A stretch of DNA of 64,000 nucleotides. It comes from Eurosta solidaginis. Taxonomy: Eukaryota > Arthropoda > Insecta > Diptera > Tephritidae. The position numbers and the translations under genes are program-made. Positions 1-11,724 of the stretch are shown here, one piece after another; positions within the stretch are counted from its first letter, which is position 1, and each line of letters begins with the position of its first letter. Location of the stretch: positions 249,302,978-249,366,977 of the forward strand of contig NC_090320.1 in the NCBI RefSeq assembly GCF_040869045.1. The letters run 5' to 3'. Below the pieces are notes generated by a model. That model was not told the DNA's origin. It worked only from the letters and a program-made list of their open reading frames with translations, and made no database searches.

Positions 1-355
1 ACTCTTGTACCACTGTGCACGATATTTTATTTCACCGCTTATGTCGTTTTCTTTCTTTTGTATATCCGTATGTATGTATACGCAAGTATGGAGATTTGAA
101 AATATTTTTTGCGTTTTGTATTTTTTTAATTCAATGGGGAGAAATCAGAAGTTAGCAGAGGTTGTGCAATATATTTAATTAACGACAAGAGATATTTTAA
201 TTTAAAATGAAAAAATTTTACATTATTAAGAGATTTGTCGCATTAAAATATAAGGGGTGCTTTTAGCAAGTGTGCCCACTGTAGCTAACTACTGAGTTTT
301 TCTTATTTTGCTTTGCACATATACCGTACTGAGTTTTGCAATATGGGGTTATTGC

Positions 356-356
<1 letters not shown>

Positions 357-401
<45 letters not shown>
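357..401. repeat. (TA)n microsatellite
   Basis: About 20 uninterrupted TA dinucleotides. It is a simple repeat and likely length-polymorphic. Confidence 0.95.
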
Positions 402-402
<1 letters not shown>

Positions 403-1605
403 GAAATGGTATGTGCCAATTTGGTGGGAACTTGAGAAAATTTGGCGGGAAATGAGGATTATTGGCGGGAAATAATAATCCTCGAAAATGAAATTTGCCT
501 TAATTTTCTTTTTTTATATGTATTTTTTCCGTGATTGGGTTGTATTATCTCATTTAATACTCACGGTTTACAAAAAGGGCGAAGGTACTTGCGTTTTTAT
601 TGCGATGGTTTCCTTAGTGGCGTCGAAGGACCAATATATGAGTCGTGGCACAGTGGCTGACGTACCCGACCAAACGCTTACAAGCACATAAAATTACTCA
701 TTTATAACTCTTATTAAACTGCTCGCCCTCAATTGCCCAAAGCTTAGACATGGTCCTTCGAGCCGGATACAAAATTTCGAATGAATAAAAATAAAAAGAA
801 GTGTCAAAACAATAATATAAATGTATGTATGTACGTACATAGTCACATCTGTCAACCCATTGTTGGGGTTGCCAGAGGGGTGAAATACGCTCGCGTGTTA
901 GCGTAAAATACAAACATTTCAAATTCTTAAATTTAATAAATATGTACGTAATATATGATATTACGTATTCGTACGTGCAAATAATTCAGAATGCGTACTT
1001 ATACGTAAAATGTACATATGTAAAAAACTTCAATATAAAATTCAGCCAAATTCATTTAAATTCCTGTTTAGGTTTTCTTAAGCCTAAGTTCTATTAAATA
1101 GAAGGGTTGGCTGTTGGCGACTACGACAGTCGCTCAAACAAAATCTATTATCTTCTTCAAACCATGAAGCAAACTTTCCAAGAAAATTAACTTTGGTGTA
1201 ATTCACTTGAATCCACCTCATAAAAAGTTTGATAAAAAAATTCGAACTTTACCAGCATTCATCATGCAACCCCTCGTCACTATTTACTCCCTCCCTAAAA
1301 CAGTACACAAGTGATCTACAACGGCTTTATCCTTTTGCTTTTGGCCACGTTCTGCAACCCACACCTCATACAACTCCCTCTTTGTGATCATCATTATATC
1401 AAAACGGCGGCCTACGGGGATGAAGAATCATTTGAGTTACTAGAAGACACGGCAGACGTTTTAATAAACTTTTTCCGTCTGACTCTCTTTGAAATTCGGC
1501 TTAAAAATTGCACATGGAACAACTAAAGACTCTCCTGAATTAAAAAAAATGTCATAGTACCTCTAAAACGTGGGTCCCCTCAGAAACCCCGGGACCGGGG
1601 CTAAT

Positions 1606-1624
1606 CCCCCCCCCCCCCCCCCCC
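1606..1624. repeat. C19 homopolymer, possible hAT end remnant
   Basis: A run of 19 C follows a GC-rich stretch (GGGACCGGGGCTAAT). A very similar arrangement, GC-rich text then a C run, lies just inside the right end of the hAT element at 41557. This could therefore be a degenerate end of a related element. No terminal CAGTGGCG motif is left here, so that link is inference. Confidence 0.6.
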
Positions 1625-2445
1625 ACCTTCTCGGCGGGCCTGGTGATGTGCTATACTTGATATCATTCACTATAATATTTTTTATTGATAAGCACGTTGT
1701 TTAATTAAACACCCACCAATTACACGGAAGTATATCCGCACCACCTGAAAATGTGAGTGCCGATGCGTATACGAACATTTTATTATTACGTATAAACAAA
1801 TAAAAAAATTTGCAATAAAATAATATTGCGACTATAAACTGAGATATAACCTATCCTATATTTTCATTTAGATCGAACTACACACGGGGTACTAAACAAA
1901 TTAAAAATCGGTTTAGTAGTTTAGGAGTCCATCGCTGTTAAACATAGCGACACATGATTTTTATATATTAAGATATGCAATAATGCTGAATTATTGTAGA
2001 AGTTCAAAAATTGTTGTGGTACAGGGTGGTTCAAACTTTTGGCAGGCTTTTCTTTTCACGGTTTTATATATTTTAAGCACAAAAATAATACACATTAAAA
2101 AGCTCATAATTTCCTAAAAAATACTCAACCAAAAAACTTTTGAACACTTGCAAAATAATATAATTACGTGTGGATTTTAAATAGCCAAAAAATATTTTAG
2201 CTTTTGTAACACCACCATTTAATTTTAAACCACTCGTTATTTCCCTTCTGTAAATTGTACTAGTTAGCGGGTCATCAAAAACTCACAGTTTGACAGCAGA
2301 TTATTCAATGAAGAACAATAATTATAAGAAATGATAATTACCGTTATATACTGTGGGCATTGTAAAAATAAACTGCATTCAAATTAGAAAAAAAAATGAC
2401 TTGAAAATTTTTACTTTTTCGCGTCTAAACCAAGCAATGTCACTG

Positions 2446-2506
2446 TGCGGCGTGGTGTAGTGGTAGCGTGCTCCGCCCACCAAACCGAAGATCCAGCCAG
2501 CGAACG
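2446..2506 (+). repeat. tRNA-derived SINE head (fragment)
   Basis: The sequence contains GTGGTGTAGTGGTAGCGTG, which resembles a pol III A box inside a tRNA-like D arm, followed by a CTCCGCC stretch. The expected B box (GGTTCGANTCC) is degraded to a CCAGCCAGCGAAC-like string. The same A-box text, in the reverse direction, closes the longer SINE copy ending near 48035, so this is probably a 5' fragment of that family. It is not a functional tRNA, because no cloverleaf can be completed. Confidence 0.55.
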
Positions 2507-3310
2507 TTTAGAAACGGAGATAGTTGAGACGAGCAACCTGATGAATATGCAGAAACCTGGGCATACCAAGAGACATCTGAAGGCGGCGGGGCCTTCCCTG
2601 GGACTTAAACACTACGAAAAAATCCGGCACTTAAGCATTCAGCGGTATGAAAAAAAAAGAAGCATGACAGAAACATCCATAAAAAGGCAGTTGAGGAGAG
2701 CAGCCTCGCCAGGTAGGCGCGCGTCACTATGGTTCAACTTCGCTCTGATTACTGAATAGATTAAACTCTAATCTTACTTATCCAGAATCAGCCCCGACAT
2801 ACCAATGTATGTCCCGCTTGTAATATGTACCCAGATGACACTTACCATCTCTTCAATTGTAATGTGGAACCAACGCCTCCAACGTCCTTATCTATCTGGC
2901 CCAACCCTGTTGAAACTGCAAGAACATTGATGAAAATTAGTGAGTGGTCACACCTATTGCATGGAGAGAAGCACTGCTACAACAACAATAGCGAGCAACC
3001 ATGTGCGACCACCATTGCATGATTTTTTGGGAAACAACGAAAACTGCACTGTTAGGACCAACCGGTATGCTGACAAAGTCTAAATACCCATATTGTCATA
3101 TTTGTAAAATAAAAAAAGCTTCCTTCTGAAACAAATCAACAGTGAAAGTAGTTACGGGCATCGTCGCACGGCACCGAATTTCCGACTATTTAGTCTACAT
3201 TCAACTTATGTCTGCAAAAAAGTCGGTGTCAGACACATCACGTTCCGAACATCACTAAATTTTGTATATTGAAACGATTTTCCGTCATCTCTTGTCAAAT
3301 TTCAAGATAA
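2507..3310. other. Non-coding, no recognised feature
   Basis: Open frames at 2445-2759 and 2825-3022 overlap the SINE head and show no domain signature. The frame near 2825 has two Cys and a His (CNVEP spacing) that faintly recall the Cys-rich end of LINE ORF2, but this is too weak to call. Confidence 0.4.
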
Positions 3311-3338
3311 ACCGGTTTCGGCGTTGTGCCATCATCAG
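3311..3338 (-). ncRNA. Hammerhead-like core (Penelope-type relic, tentative)
   Basis: On the minus strand the order is CTGATGA, a short GGC/GCC hairpin with loop ACAAC, then GAAA, followed by palindromic ACCGGT. CTGATGA plus stem plus GAAA is the layout of a hammerhead ribozyme core. Palindromic helix III segments are known from hammerheads in Penelope-like retroelements. Against it, an extra T sits between CTGATGA and the hairpin, and I cannot pair the flanks into helix I. It is at best a decayed copy. Confidence 0.3.
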
Positions 3339-4491
3339 TGTCGATTTTCGTTCTGATCTTTTGTTGTCGTTTGTCAAAATTGATGCTTTTGTATATTTGT
3401 GTGTATTGAATGCGTGTTCATTCATAACCGAGGGTGGTTTTTACTGATCGATTTCTGTGGCTGACCGAGGTAGGTAAAAATCAGTAACTCTAGTCGTTTG
3501 AACTTCTTTGCGGGTTTGTTGCTTTGGTGCGTTTATTGTTTTGTGTTTCTTTGTTGTTGTATGTTTGTCTGTTGTACCTGTGTAATTACTGAAGTTTTAA
3601 AGGCTCATATATTGTGTCAGGAATTGTGTTATCTCTTCGTTTATTATTCTAACTTAATTTCTTCTGAACAAACATAGCGATATTCGAGTTTTCCATGGGC
3701 GGTCTTTCAACTAACCTTTACCATCGACGATGGATGGATGAACTGGTCTAAAAATCCCTATCAAAAACATATACGTAATGAGCTCGGAATAAGCTGGTAC
3801 TTTTCTTCTGCACGCACTAATTGCGACGAGAGTCGAGAGAGCACTGGTATTAAAACTATGTGTTAAGGTGTGTTCAAAGAGTGTCTCAACCCGCCTGGGG
3901 CTGCATCGATCTGCTTTTCGAAAAAGTTGTGGTCAGTTTTCCATAGCTAGTGCTCATCAAAGGACTAAGGCTAACTTAGTTCCATCTAACCAGGTGAAAT
4001 CAACAAATCATTGCCTCCGTAGTTGGAACAGAGGCTACCCAATCTAACTTCACCTAACATACATACGTAGGTAGAGTCTAAAAATGCACGAAGTACCACA
4101 ATTTAAAATTTAGATTTAAATTTGAAATTTTACATAGTGGAGCAGAACTCTGTGCGAAGAGGTGTGATTTGGTCAACGTAGTCGCTGGAGCTTAGTTTGC
4201 TGAACTACCTATACAGATAAATATCTGCAAAACTGGACAATAATTCTTTATCATTGCGCCACGGAGCCCACATGCAAAGCTCCCTCGATTATCCAGGATA
4301 GGTCGGTAAATGAATTATATATATCACGTTTTTCGATAGCCGATATATTTCGGTTTTCTGGACTGGCATCATTCTTACTGTTATCAATGCTTCCACATAG
4401 GTATACAAAATCCTTCACAGTACACTGTATACATTTTTGTGAAAAAAGCGTTAAGTATTTAATATTCTTCAATTTATTTATAAATATATAT
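3339..4491. other. Non-coding, no recognised feature
   Basis: No gene or repeat boundary is recognised. The 91-residue minus-strand frame at 4251-4526 runs into the solo LTR and has no family signature. Confidence 0.5.
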
Positions 4492-5046
4492 TGTAACGAT
4501 TTTAGTACAATTCCGCTTATTTGCAACTTTCTGCTAACGTTCGAATCACTAAACTGTTGAATTAATAACTCCGATATTCAATAATGCAAAATGGTTTTTA
4601 TTAGACTACTTTCAAAATAACACTTCTACTTCTGAACAGATAGCGTGCTTAAATCAAACTGATTGCCATGCCTCAGCTGGCGCTGCTTTTATACTCTTCG
4701 GTTTCCTCGTTTGCATATTTCTAGGCATTTCTAGAATTTACTATTTGTTTACCAGCTATAAACTCACCAGCTATAACTACAGGTGCACGTTATAGCTTAT
4801 CATATGCGCGTGTATATGTGAGTGATACTTCCATAGATGATTGCCTACTTTTGGGAGTATCTCAGATATATGCATGTGTTTGTGCCTTTCTCTCCGCTGC
4901 TTGTATGGACATAAGTGTAGACATAATGATTAATTTGTTTACGTACATACAAGTGTGACAGCTTGCTTTATTGTTGTTGTGGCATTATTTACTTAGTTTC
5001 AGATTAGTGATGTGAGTATCACTTAGTGTCACTAATATTCGTCACA
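4492..5046 (-). mobile_element. Solo LTR, Gypsy-like (copy 1)
   Basis: On the minus strand it runs from TGTGACGAATATT to CGTTACA, so it has TG...CA ends with short inverted termini (TGTGACG / CGTTACA). It is flanked by the 4-bp duplication ATAT (4488-4491 and 5047-5050). Inside are a TATA box (TATAAAA, near 4685-4696) and a polyadenylation signal (AATAAA type, near 4600), giving U3-R-U5 order on the minus strand. A second copy lies at 32387-32894. No internal gag-pol is present on either side, so it is a solo LTR from LTR-LTR recombination. The family name is not certain; a 4-bp duplication fits Gypsy-type integrases. Confidence 0.85.
4685..4696 (-). promoter_or_regulatory. TATA box of solo LTR copy 1
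   Basis: GAGTATAAAAGC on the minus strand is identical in context to the TATA region of LTR copy 2. It lies about 90 bp upstream of the AATAAA signal, as expected for a compact R region. Confidence 0.6.
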
Positions 5047-6619
5047 ATATGCATGTAAGTAGATTTGTACTTAATTATATACTTTGAAATCTTATAATAA
5101 TAAAAACAATTTAACGCCTCGAAACATCCGCTTGATGAAAAAAATTGTAATTTATCTTTTATAGAGTTTGGAAAACAAGTTTTCACATCAACCGTCACTT
5201 GGTTGCGTCAGTCAAGCGCAAAAATGCTAATTATGCGCAAATTGTTTCGTAAATTTGCATGTAAATCAGGTTAAACTTGCAGCAACTGCAACAACAAGAA
5301 CTAAAACAAAAAAAAAACAACATCTACAACAAAAACAACAACAGCAGTTAAATGCAATTACAGACCACAACGACCACGGCACTGGGCACTCACGCGTTTT
5401 TCTGGCTGTTGGCGGCGTTTCAACACTATCAATCAATACAGCACATCAGCCTTCATACCCTTCCCTGCAACCATTACATTGCTATAGACCCTATAGTCTG
5501 GAAATATGTAAAAATATATACACACATACATAGGTACAGAGAAACCGCTCCTAACGAACACCTCTGTTAAGTGCACATCTCTCTTGGCTGGACAGTTGTT
5601 CATGCACCAAGTTGTAGGCTCAATTTTTAGAACAAGTTGTCCTGCGTTAGGCGGGCTGGATGCGGACAGTTATTTGCTATAAAATGGGATTAAAAAACTC
5701 TACTAGCAAGCACGAACCTCTTATCGGCGGATAAAGAGACTTGTTTTCATAGCAGAACAATCAAAAACCTCTCTTGGATGGAAGCGATCTCCTCGTAAGC
5801 GGCTAAAGAGAAAGAGAATGGATATCAATTTATACGTTTGAGAAACGTCGTACTGATTACAGATATAACAAATGAAAAAAAATGGCTCCCCGAATAAAAC
5901 CAATTTCTAGTTAGATAAATAGGTACTCAAGTTTAAGAAGTGTCATAATCTGTCACTAATTAGTATCCTTGCTATGTGTATGAAAAGTTCGGTACCAGAT
6001 TGCCTAATGTTAACTTTGATTTAGCTGGTCGGTCCTAAAGTATTTTACTAGAAATGAATGTGTCCATAGAGTTACCAGAAGCTTAAGATGACCAAGCTGA
6101 AAAACTCCCCAACAACTATGACCTTCGTTATGAAATAACCGCATACTCTTGGAAAATACAAGAAGTTTCCTACGGCCCACCCCACTAGCTGCTTCTAGAC
6201 CTGAAAATTTGATTTGACGTGATCATTGCCGCCTTTCAGTCCTACGCTTGGTTTCAAAATTTTCCTTGATTATGTTCAGCTATCCTTCATCCCAGCTCAT
6301 CCGCCTTCTCGTTACCATCTATGCCTATATGAACGTATGTTTCCTCTTGTTCGAATCTTTTCAACTGCTTATTTGCAACCTAACACATTTCTGGTTGTTG
6401 TGCTATGCGGTATTATCGCCATTGCATGCCATTTTATACATCCCGCCTGCAGACCGAATGGCCGAAAATAACTCGTTAGCAACTGAAACAAGGTTTGAGA
6501 TCTCGGGCTAGCTTGAGTGCAGGCCTTGTGGCCAAAGCAATATAGCGCCATCTTATATCGGGAAATTGGAATATATGGTAATGTCTGAGCTGCGAAATAA
6601 GATCTTGGAGCAACAAGTC
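5047..6619. other. AT-rich, CAA-rich non-coding stretch
   Basis: Near 5280-5350 there is an imperfect CAA/ACA-rich run that gives a Gln/Thr-rich open frame starting on TTG. This is simple sequence, common in fly introns and intergenic DNA, not a gene. Overlapping frames at 6226-6551 on both strands have no signature. The end of the stretch leads into the LINE relic, whose 5' limit is unclear. Confidence 0.45.
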
Positions 6620-7440
6620 GAAGGGTTGGCGCCAGGGGTGCAGAAATGGCAGAACATACTATTCACGTGTATTCCAACGGCTCTAAATTAACGGTAGGGG
6701 TCGGTCTGCTATTACTGTGTCCATCCAGAAATAAGTAGATCCTGCAGGTTGCCAGATTGCTGCAGCATCTTTGAGGCGGAAATTATAGCCGTGAAGAAAG
6801 CAGCAGAAACTTTGGGTAAAGTATGCTTAAGCAGTAGCCGCGTTAATATATGTGTTGCTAGTCAGGCGGCGATTAAGGCAATAACCTCACACAATGCTTC
6901 ATCAAAAAGAGTCCTAGTATGCAAAGAAGCGTTGGAAAAAAATCGTTCAGGCCGGACCATACATATATAGTGGTTTCCCGGTCATAAAGAGACAGAAGAT
7001 AACGAAAAGGCTATTCAGTTAGCAAAGGCGGGTGCAGCACTCGCTGAATCGATGATAGAAGTCCCAATTCGTTTGGGAGAAATCAAAATGAAAATTTGCA
7101 TATGATCCACGTGGACAAAGACGCGGTACTGTTAAATTTCTACGATCATGTGAAAAACCTACGACACTAAATTCACCAAGTGGCTCATATCCCTAAAGAA
7201 AGAAGACGTAAGGCTCACGATCGGCATACTAACTGGACACTGCCTTCTGGCGTCACATGCTTTTAAGTTAACCCTCGTCAGTAACAGATGTAGGAAGTGC
7301 GAGCTGAAGTAAGAAACTGTTGAAAACGTTCTGTGTTCGTGTCCTGCTCTCGCCAGGTGAAGGCTCCAGCTACTAGGGGCGGCAGAGTTGCCAAATCTCG
7401 ATTAAGGTAGATGTGAGGGTTTGATGGGCCAGTGTAACCC
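6620..7440 (+). pseudogene. LINE ORF2 3' end (RNase H and Cys-rich tail), Jockey/R1 type, dead
   Basis: In shifting frames this reads as the end of an ORF2 polyprotein of a non-LTR retrotransposon. First comes a VYSNGSK-like strand, where RNase H normally has YTDGS. Next is CSIFEAEIIAVKKA and then CVASQAAIKAI, the DSQAAI motif with D replaced. A WFPGHKETEDNEKA segment matches the WVPGH...GNE..D region. It ends with a TGHCLLASHAF...CRKCELK...CSCPALAR Cys-rich tail. A stop at 6970 and several frame changes show it is inactive. Upstream RT and endonuclease are absent or unrecognisable. The same ORF2 family recurs at 27960-28812, 33715-35190 and 43220-44770. Confidence 0.8.
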
Positions 7441-8154
7441 AATCTAACCTACCCTCTCCGTTGAGCGGACAACTCTCGTGGGCGGACAAAAGTTGGCTTA
7501 CGGTGGGTGTCCACCCACGAAAGGACTCACTGTAAAGGTTTTTTCTTTTGCAGCAGCCATTTAGTTGGTAATTTAAAAATAGTTTTTTTTTCTTTAATAT
7601 TTAGTTTAACTTAATTTTTATGTAGGAAAGCCGTGCATAATATTTTTTTAATAAGAAATAAATAATAATGAAATAACAAAAAAAGCTGTTATAGATTATT
7701 TTGCAAACTGTATAAAGTCATTCCCAGCAATTGACCAACAACGCGTTTGCTTGCCGCACAAGTTCAACACATTGTCTGCGAATTGTTTGCCGCATGCAAC
7801 ATCAAAGTTAAATTAAATGCGCTATAATTTGGCAGAGTGGCTAAAGGATAACTAACCAAGCGGTGAGCAGTCATGTTTTCAAAATATACATACATAACTA
7901 TGTTTGTATATAAAGTTGTAAGCTGAAAAGTGCCTACTAAGCGTTCAAGCGCCATGTTGCCAAAGGGCTTGATTGCTAATGATGGCAGGGCGGGTATGTG
8001 TTGCACATGCGAAATTGAGTAGACAAGATATTTTAAAGAGAAGTGGGTACCCTATATTTATATGGACTTGCAAACCTGTTGCTCAAATATTGTTTTGTCA
8101 GCAAATAATTTAAAAACCTGCAACGCAACTTCTGTTCAGATTGATATAGCATTT
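7441..8154. other. Non-coding, no recognised feature
   Basis: The first tens of bases probably belong to the LINE 3' untranslated region (GGGCCAGTGTAACCCAATCTAACCT-type text). The rest is AT-rich with no recognised element. Confidence 0.45.
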
Positions 8155-9461
8155 TCAGGTCAAATGAAACTTTTTTGAAACTAAATTAAAATTTTTTCAG
8201 ATCAAAATAAATTGTTTATTTCAACTGAAACTTTTTTTAAATCAAACTAAACTTTTTCATTTCAATTGAAACATTCTTTAAAATAAACTTTTTTCAAATC
8301 AAATGAAACTTTTTAATTTTAAGTCAAACTAAACTTTTTACAAAAGATAATAAACTTTTTTCACTTCAACTGACACTTTTTCTGAAACTTTTTTTTTTTT
8401 CAAATAAAACTTTTTTCAGATTAAAATAATTTTTTTTTTTCAAATCACATGAAATTTTTTCATTTCAACTGAAACTTTTTTTAAATAAAACTGCATTTTT
8501 TTCAAAATAAAATAAAATTTTTCATTTCAACTGAAACATTCTTGGAATCAAATGATACTTTTTTTTTCAAATTAAACTTTTTTCAATTCAAATGAAACCT
8601 TTTCATTTCAATAGACACTTTTTTATGTCAAATTAAGCTTTTTTCAAAAGAAAATAAACTTTTTTCATTTCAACTGAAACATTTTTTCATTTCAACTGAA
8701 ACTTTTTCTGAAACTTATTTTTAAAATTTTTTTCAAAACAATAGAAATTTTTTTAAGTCAAATTAAGCTTTCTTCAAAAGAAAATAAACTTTTTTCGTTT
8801 CAACTTAAATTTTTTCTGAAACTTTTTTTTTTTCAAATTAACCTTTTTTCAGATCAAAATAAATGTTTTTTCATATCAAATGAAATTTTTTATTTCAACT
8901 GAAACTTTTTTTTAAATCAAACTGAATTTTTTTCAAAACGAAATAAAATTTTTCATTTCAACTGAAACATTCTTGGAATGAAATGAAAATTTTTTTTTAA
9001 ATTAAACTTTTTTCAAATCAAATGAAAGCTTTTCATTTCAATTGACATTTTTTTATGTCACATGAAGCTTTTTTCAAAAGAAAATAAACTTTTTTCATTT
9101 CAACTGAAACATTTTTTCATTTCAACTGAAACTTTTTCTGAAACTTATTTTCAAATTTTTTTCAAGTCAATAGAAGTTTTTTTAAGTCAAATTAAGCTTT
9201 TTTCAAAAGAAAATAAACTTTTTTTATTTCAACTGAAACATTTTTGCATATCAACTAAAACTAATTTTTCAATTTTTTTTCAAATTAGCAGAAGCTTTTT
9301 TAAGCAAATCAAGTATTTTTCAAAAGAAAATAAACTTTTTTTATTTCAACTGAAATTTTTCTGAAACTTTTTTTCAAATGAAACTGTTATCAGATCAAAA
9401 TTAACTTTTTTCAAATCAAATGAAAATTTTCATTTCAATAGAAACTTTTTTTAAGTAAAAA
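8155..9461. repeat. Degenerate TTTCAAATGAAACTTTTT array
   Basis: About 1.3 kb is built from variants of a short, nearly palindromic unit (TTTCAACTGAAAC / TTTCAAATCAAATGAAAC) separated by T tracts. A larger period also shows: text around CTTTTTTCAAAAGAAAATAAAC recurs several times. The Lys/Phe-rich open frame at 9062-9364 is simply a translation of this array. The same unit fills the interior of the foldback element at 21950-22868. The array ends exactly where the Helentron-like tail begins (9462). Confidence 0.85.
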
Positions 9462-11724
9462 CAAGTAAGGAAGGCTAAGTTCGGGTGTAACCGAACATTA
9501 CATACTTAGTTGCGAGCTATGGAGACAAAATAAGGAAAATCACCATGTAGGAAAATGAACCTAGCGTAACCCTGGAATGTGGTTGTATGACATGTGTATC
9601 AAATGGAAGGTATTAAAGAGTATTTTAAGAGAGAGTAGGCCATAGTTCTATGGATGGACGCCATTTAGGGATATCGCCATAAAGGTGGACCAGGGCTGAC
9701 TCTAGAATTTGTTTGTACGATATGGGTATCAAATGAAAGGTGTTACTGAGCATTTTAAGAGGGAGTGGGCCTTAGGTCTATCGGTGAACGCCTTTTCGAG
9801 ATATCGCCATTAAGGTGGACCAGGGGTTACTCTAGAATGTGATTGTACGATATGGGTATCAAATGAAAGGTGGTAATGAGTATTTTAAAAGGGAATGGGC
9901 TTTAGTTCTATAAGTGAACGCCTTTTCGAGAAATCGCCATAAAGGTGGACCAGGGGTGACTCTAGAATATGTTTGTAGGATATGGGTATCAAATGAAAGC
10001 TGTTACTGAGCATTTTAAGAGGGAGTGGGAATTGAATTAGGTCGAGATATCGCCATTAGGGTGGGCCAGGGGTGACTCTAGAATGTTTGTACGATATGGG
10101 TATCAAACGAAAGGTGTTACTGAGCATTTTAAGAGGGAGTGGGCATTAGGTCTATAGGTGGACGACTTTTCGAAATGTCGCCATTACGGTGGGCCACGGG
10201 TGACTCTAGAATGTGTTTGTATGATATGGGTATCAAATGAAAGATGGTAATGAGTATTTTAAAAGGGAGTAATCCTTAGTTCTATAGGTGGACGCCTTTT
10301 CGAGATATCGCCATAAAGGTGGACCAAGGGTGACTCTAGAATGTTTGTACGATATGGGTATCAAACGAAAGGTGTTACTGAGCATTTTAAGAGGGAGTGG
10401 GCATTAGGTCTATAGGTGGACGCCTTTTCGAGATATCGCCATTAGGGTGGGCCAGGGGTGACTCTAGAATGTTTGTACGATATGGGTATCAAACGAAAGG
10501 TGTTACTGAGCATTTTAAGAGGGAGTGGGCATTAGGTCTATAGGTGGACGCCTTTTCGAGAAATCGCCATTAGGGTGGGCCAGGGGTGACTCTAGAATGT
10601 GTTTGTACGATATGGGTATCAAATGAAAGGTGGTAATGAGTATTTTAAAAGGGAGTAATCTTTAGTTCTATAGGTGGACGTCTTTTCGAGATATCGCCAT
10701 AAAGGTGGACCAAGGGTGACTCTAGAATGTTTGTACCATATGGGTATCAAACGAAAGGTGTTACTGAGCATTTTAAAAGGGAGTGGGCGTTAGGTCTATA
10801 GGTGGACGCCTTTTCGAGATATCGTCATTAGGGTGGGCCAGGGTGACTCTAGAATGTGTTTGTACGATATGGGTATCAAATGAAAGGTGGTAATGAGTAT
10901 TTTAAAAGGGAGTAATCCTTAGTTCTATAGGTGGACGCCTTTTCGAGATATCGCCATAAAGGTGGACCAAGGGTGACTCTAGAATGTTTGTACGATATGG
11001 GTATCAAACGAAAGGTGTTACTGAGCATTTTAAGAGGGAGTGGGCATTAGGTCTATAGGTGGACGTCTTTTCGAGATATCGCCATTAGGGTGGGCCAGGG
11101 GTGACTCTAGAATGTTTGTACGATATGGGTATCAAACGAAAGGTGTTACTGAGCATTTTAAGAGGGAGTGGGCATTAGGTCTATAGGTGGACGCCTTTTC
11201 GAGATATCGCCATTAGGGTGGGCCAGGGGTGACTCTAGAATGTTTGTACGATATGGGTATCAAACGAAAGGTGTTACTGAGCATTTTAAGAGGGAGTGGC
11301 CATTAGGTCTATAGGTGGACGCCTTTTCGAGATATCGCCATTAGGGTGGGCCAGGGGTGACTCTAGAATGTTTGTACGATGTGGGTATCAAACGAAAGGT
11401 GTTACTGAGCATTTTAAGAGGGAGTGGGCATTAGGTCTATAGGTGGACGCCTTTTCGAGATATCGCCATTAGGGTGGGGCAGGGGTGACTCTAGAATGTG
11501 TTTGTACGATATGGATATCAAATTAAAGGTATTAATGAGGGTTTTAAAAGCGAATTGCCCTTAGATGTATATGTGAAGGCGTTCCCGCGATATCGACCAA
11601 AATGTGGAGCAGGTGATCCAGAAAATCATCTGTCGGGTACTGCTAATTTATTTCTATATGCAATACCACTAACAGTATTCCTGCCAAGATTCCAAGGTCT
11701 GATGATTTCGCCTTGTAGAACTTT
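9462..11724 (-). mobile_element. Helentron/DINE-1-like element, tail half of host copy
   Basis: On the minus strand this is the 3' half of a non-autonomous rolling-circle-type element. Its tail has a GTTCGG/CCGAAC hairpin with loop TTACAC, then CTTCCTTACTTG at the very end (9462). A 128-130-bp tandem array precedes the tail. The other half of the same copy is at 20736-21932. The two halves join exactly across the interrupting copy: GAAGAAAATGAA plus AAAGTTCTAC restores text seen uninterrupted near 50335. No helicase or Rep gene is present. The family assignment is inference from structure: subterminal inverted repeats, GTCY microsatellite, tail hairpin and insertion in a T run. Confidence 0.75.
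9698..11620. repeat. Tandem array of 128/130-bp units (about 15), higher-order pattern
   Basis: A conserved TCTAGA marks each unit, at 9701, 9831, 9961, 10077, 10205, 10335, 10463, 10591, 10721, 10848, 10978, 11106, 11234, 11362 and 11490. Spacings are therefore 130, 130, 116, 128, 130, 128, 128, 130, 127, 130, 128, 128, 128, 128. Two unit types differ at linked positions. One has AATGTGTTTGTACG, TCAAATG and GGAGTAATC; the other has AATGTTTGTACG, TCAAACG and GGAGTGGGC. The array lies inside the Helentron-like element and does not code for protein. Confidence 0.9.

Larger units (their letters stand above)
1..2445. other. AT-rich non-coding stretch
   Basis: No gene is recognised. Short open frames near 488-691 and 1311-1526 show no family signature, and the latter would start on GTG. 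The stretch holds a TA microsatellite near 360-400 and a C19 run near 1606. Around 2020-2240 there are weak inverted similarities (GTGGTTCAAAC versus GTGGTTTAAAA) that could be an old MITE, but no target duplication is visible. Confidence 0.6.

Noticed and set aside
2020..2240. MITE with GTGGTT...AACCAC ends
   Set aside because: Inverted similarity covers about 11 bases with mismatches and no flanking duplication.
2446..2506. Intact tRNA gene
   Set aside because: Only the A-box side is recognisable. The B box and acceptor pairing are lost, and the text matches a SINE head elsewhere in the window.
9062..9364. 100-codon Lys/Phe/Ser-rich open frame
   Set aside because: A direct translation of the TTTCAAATGAAACTTTTT simple array.
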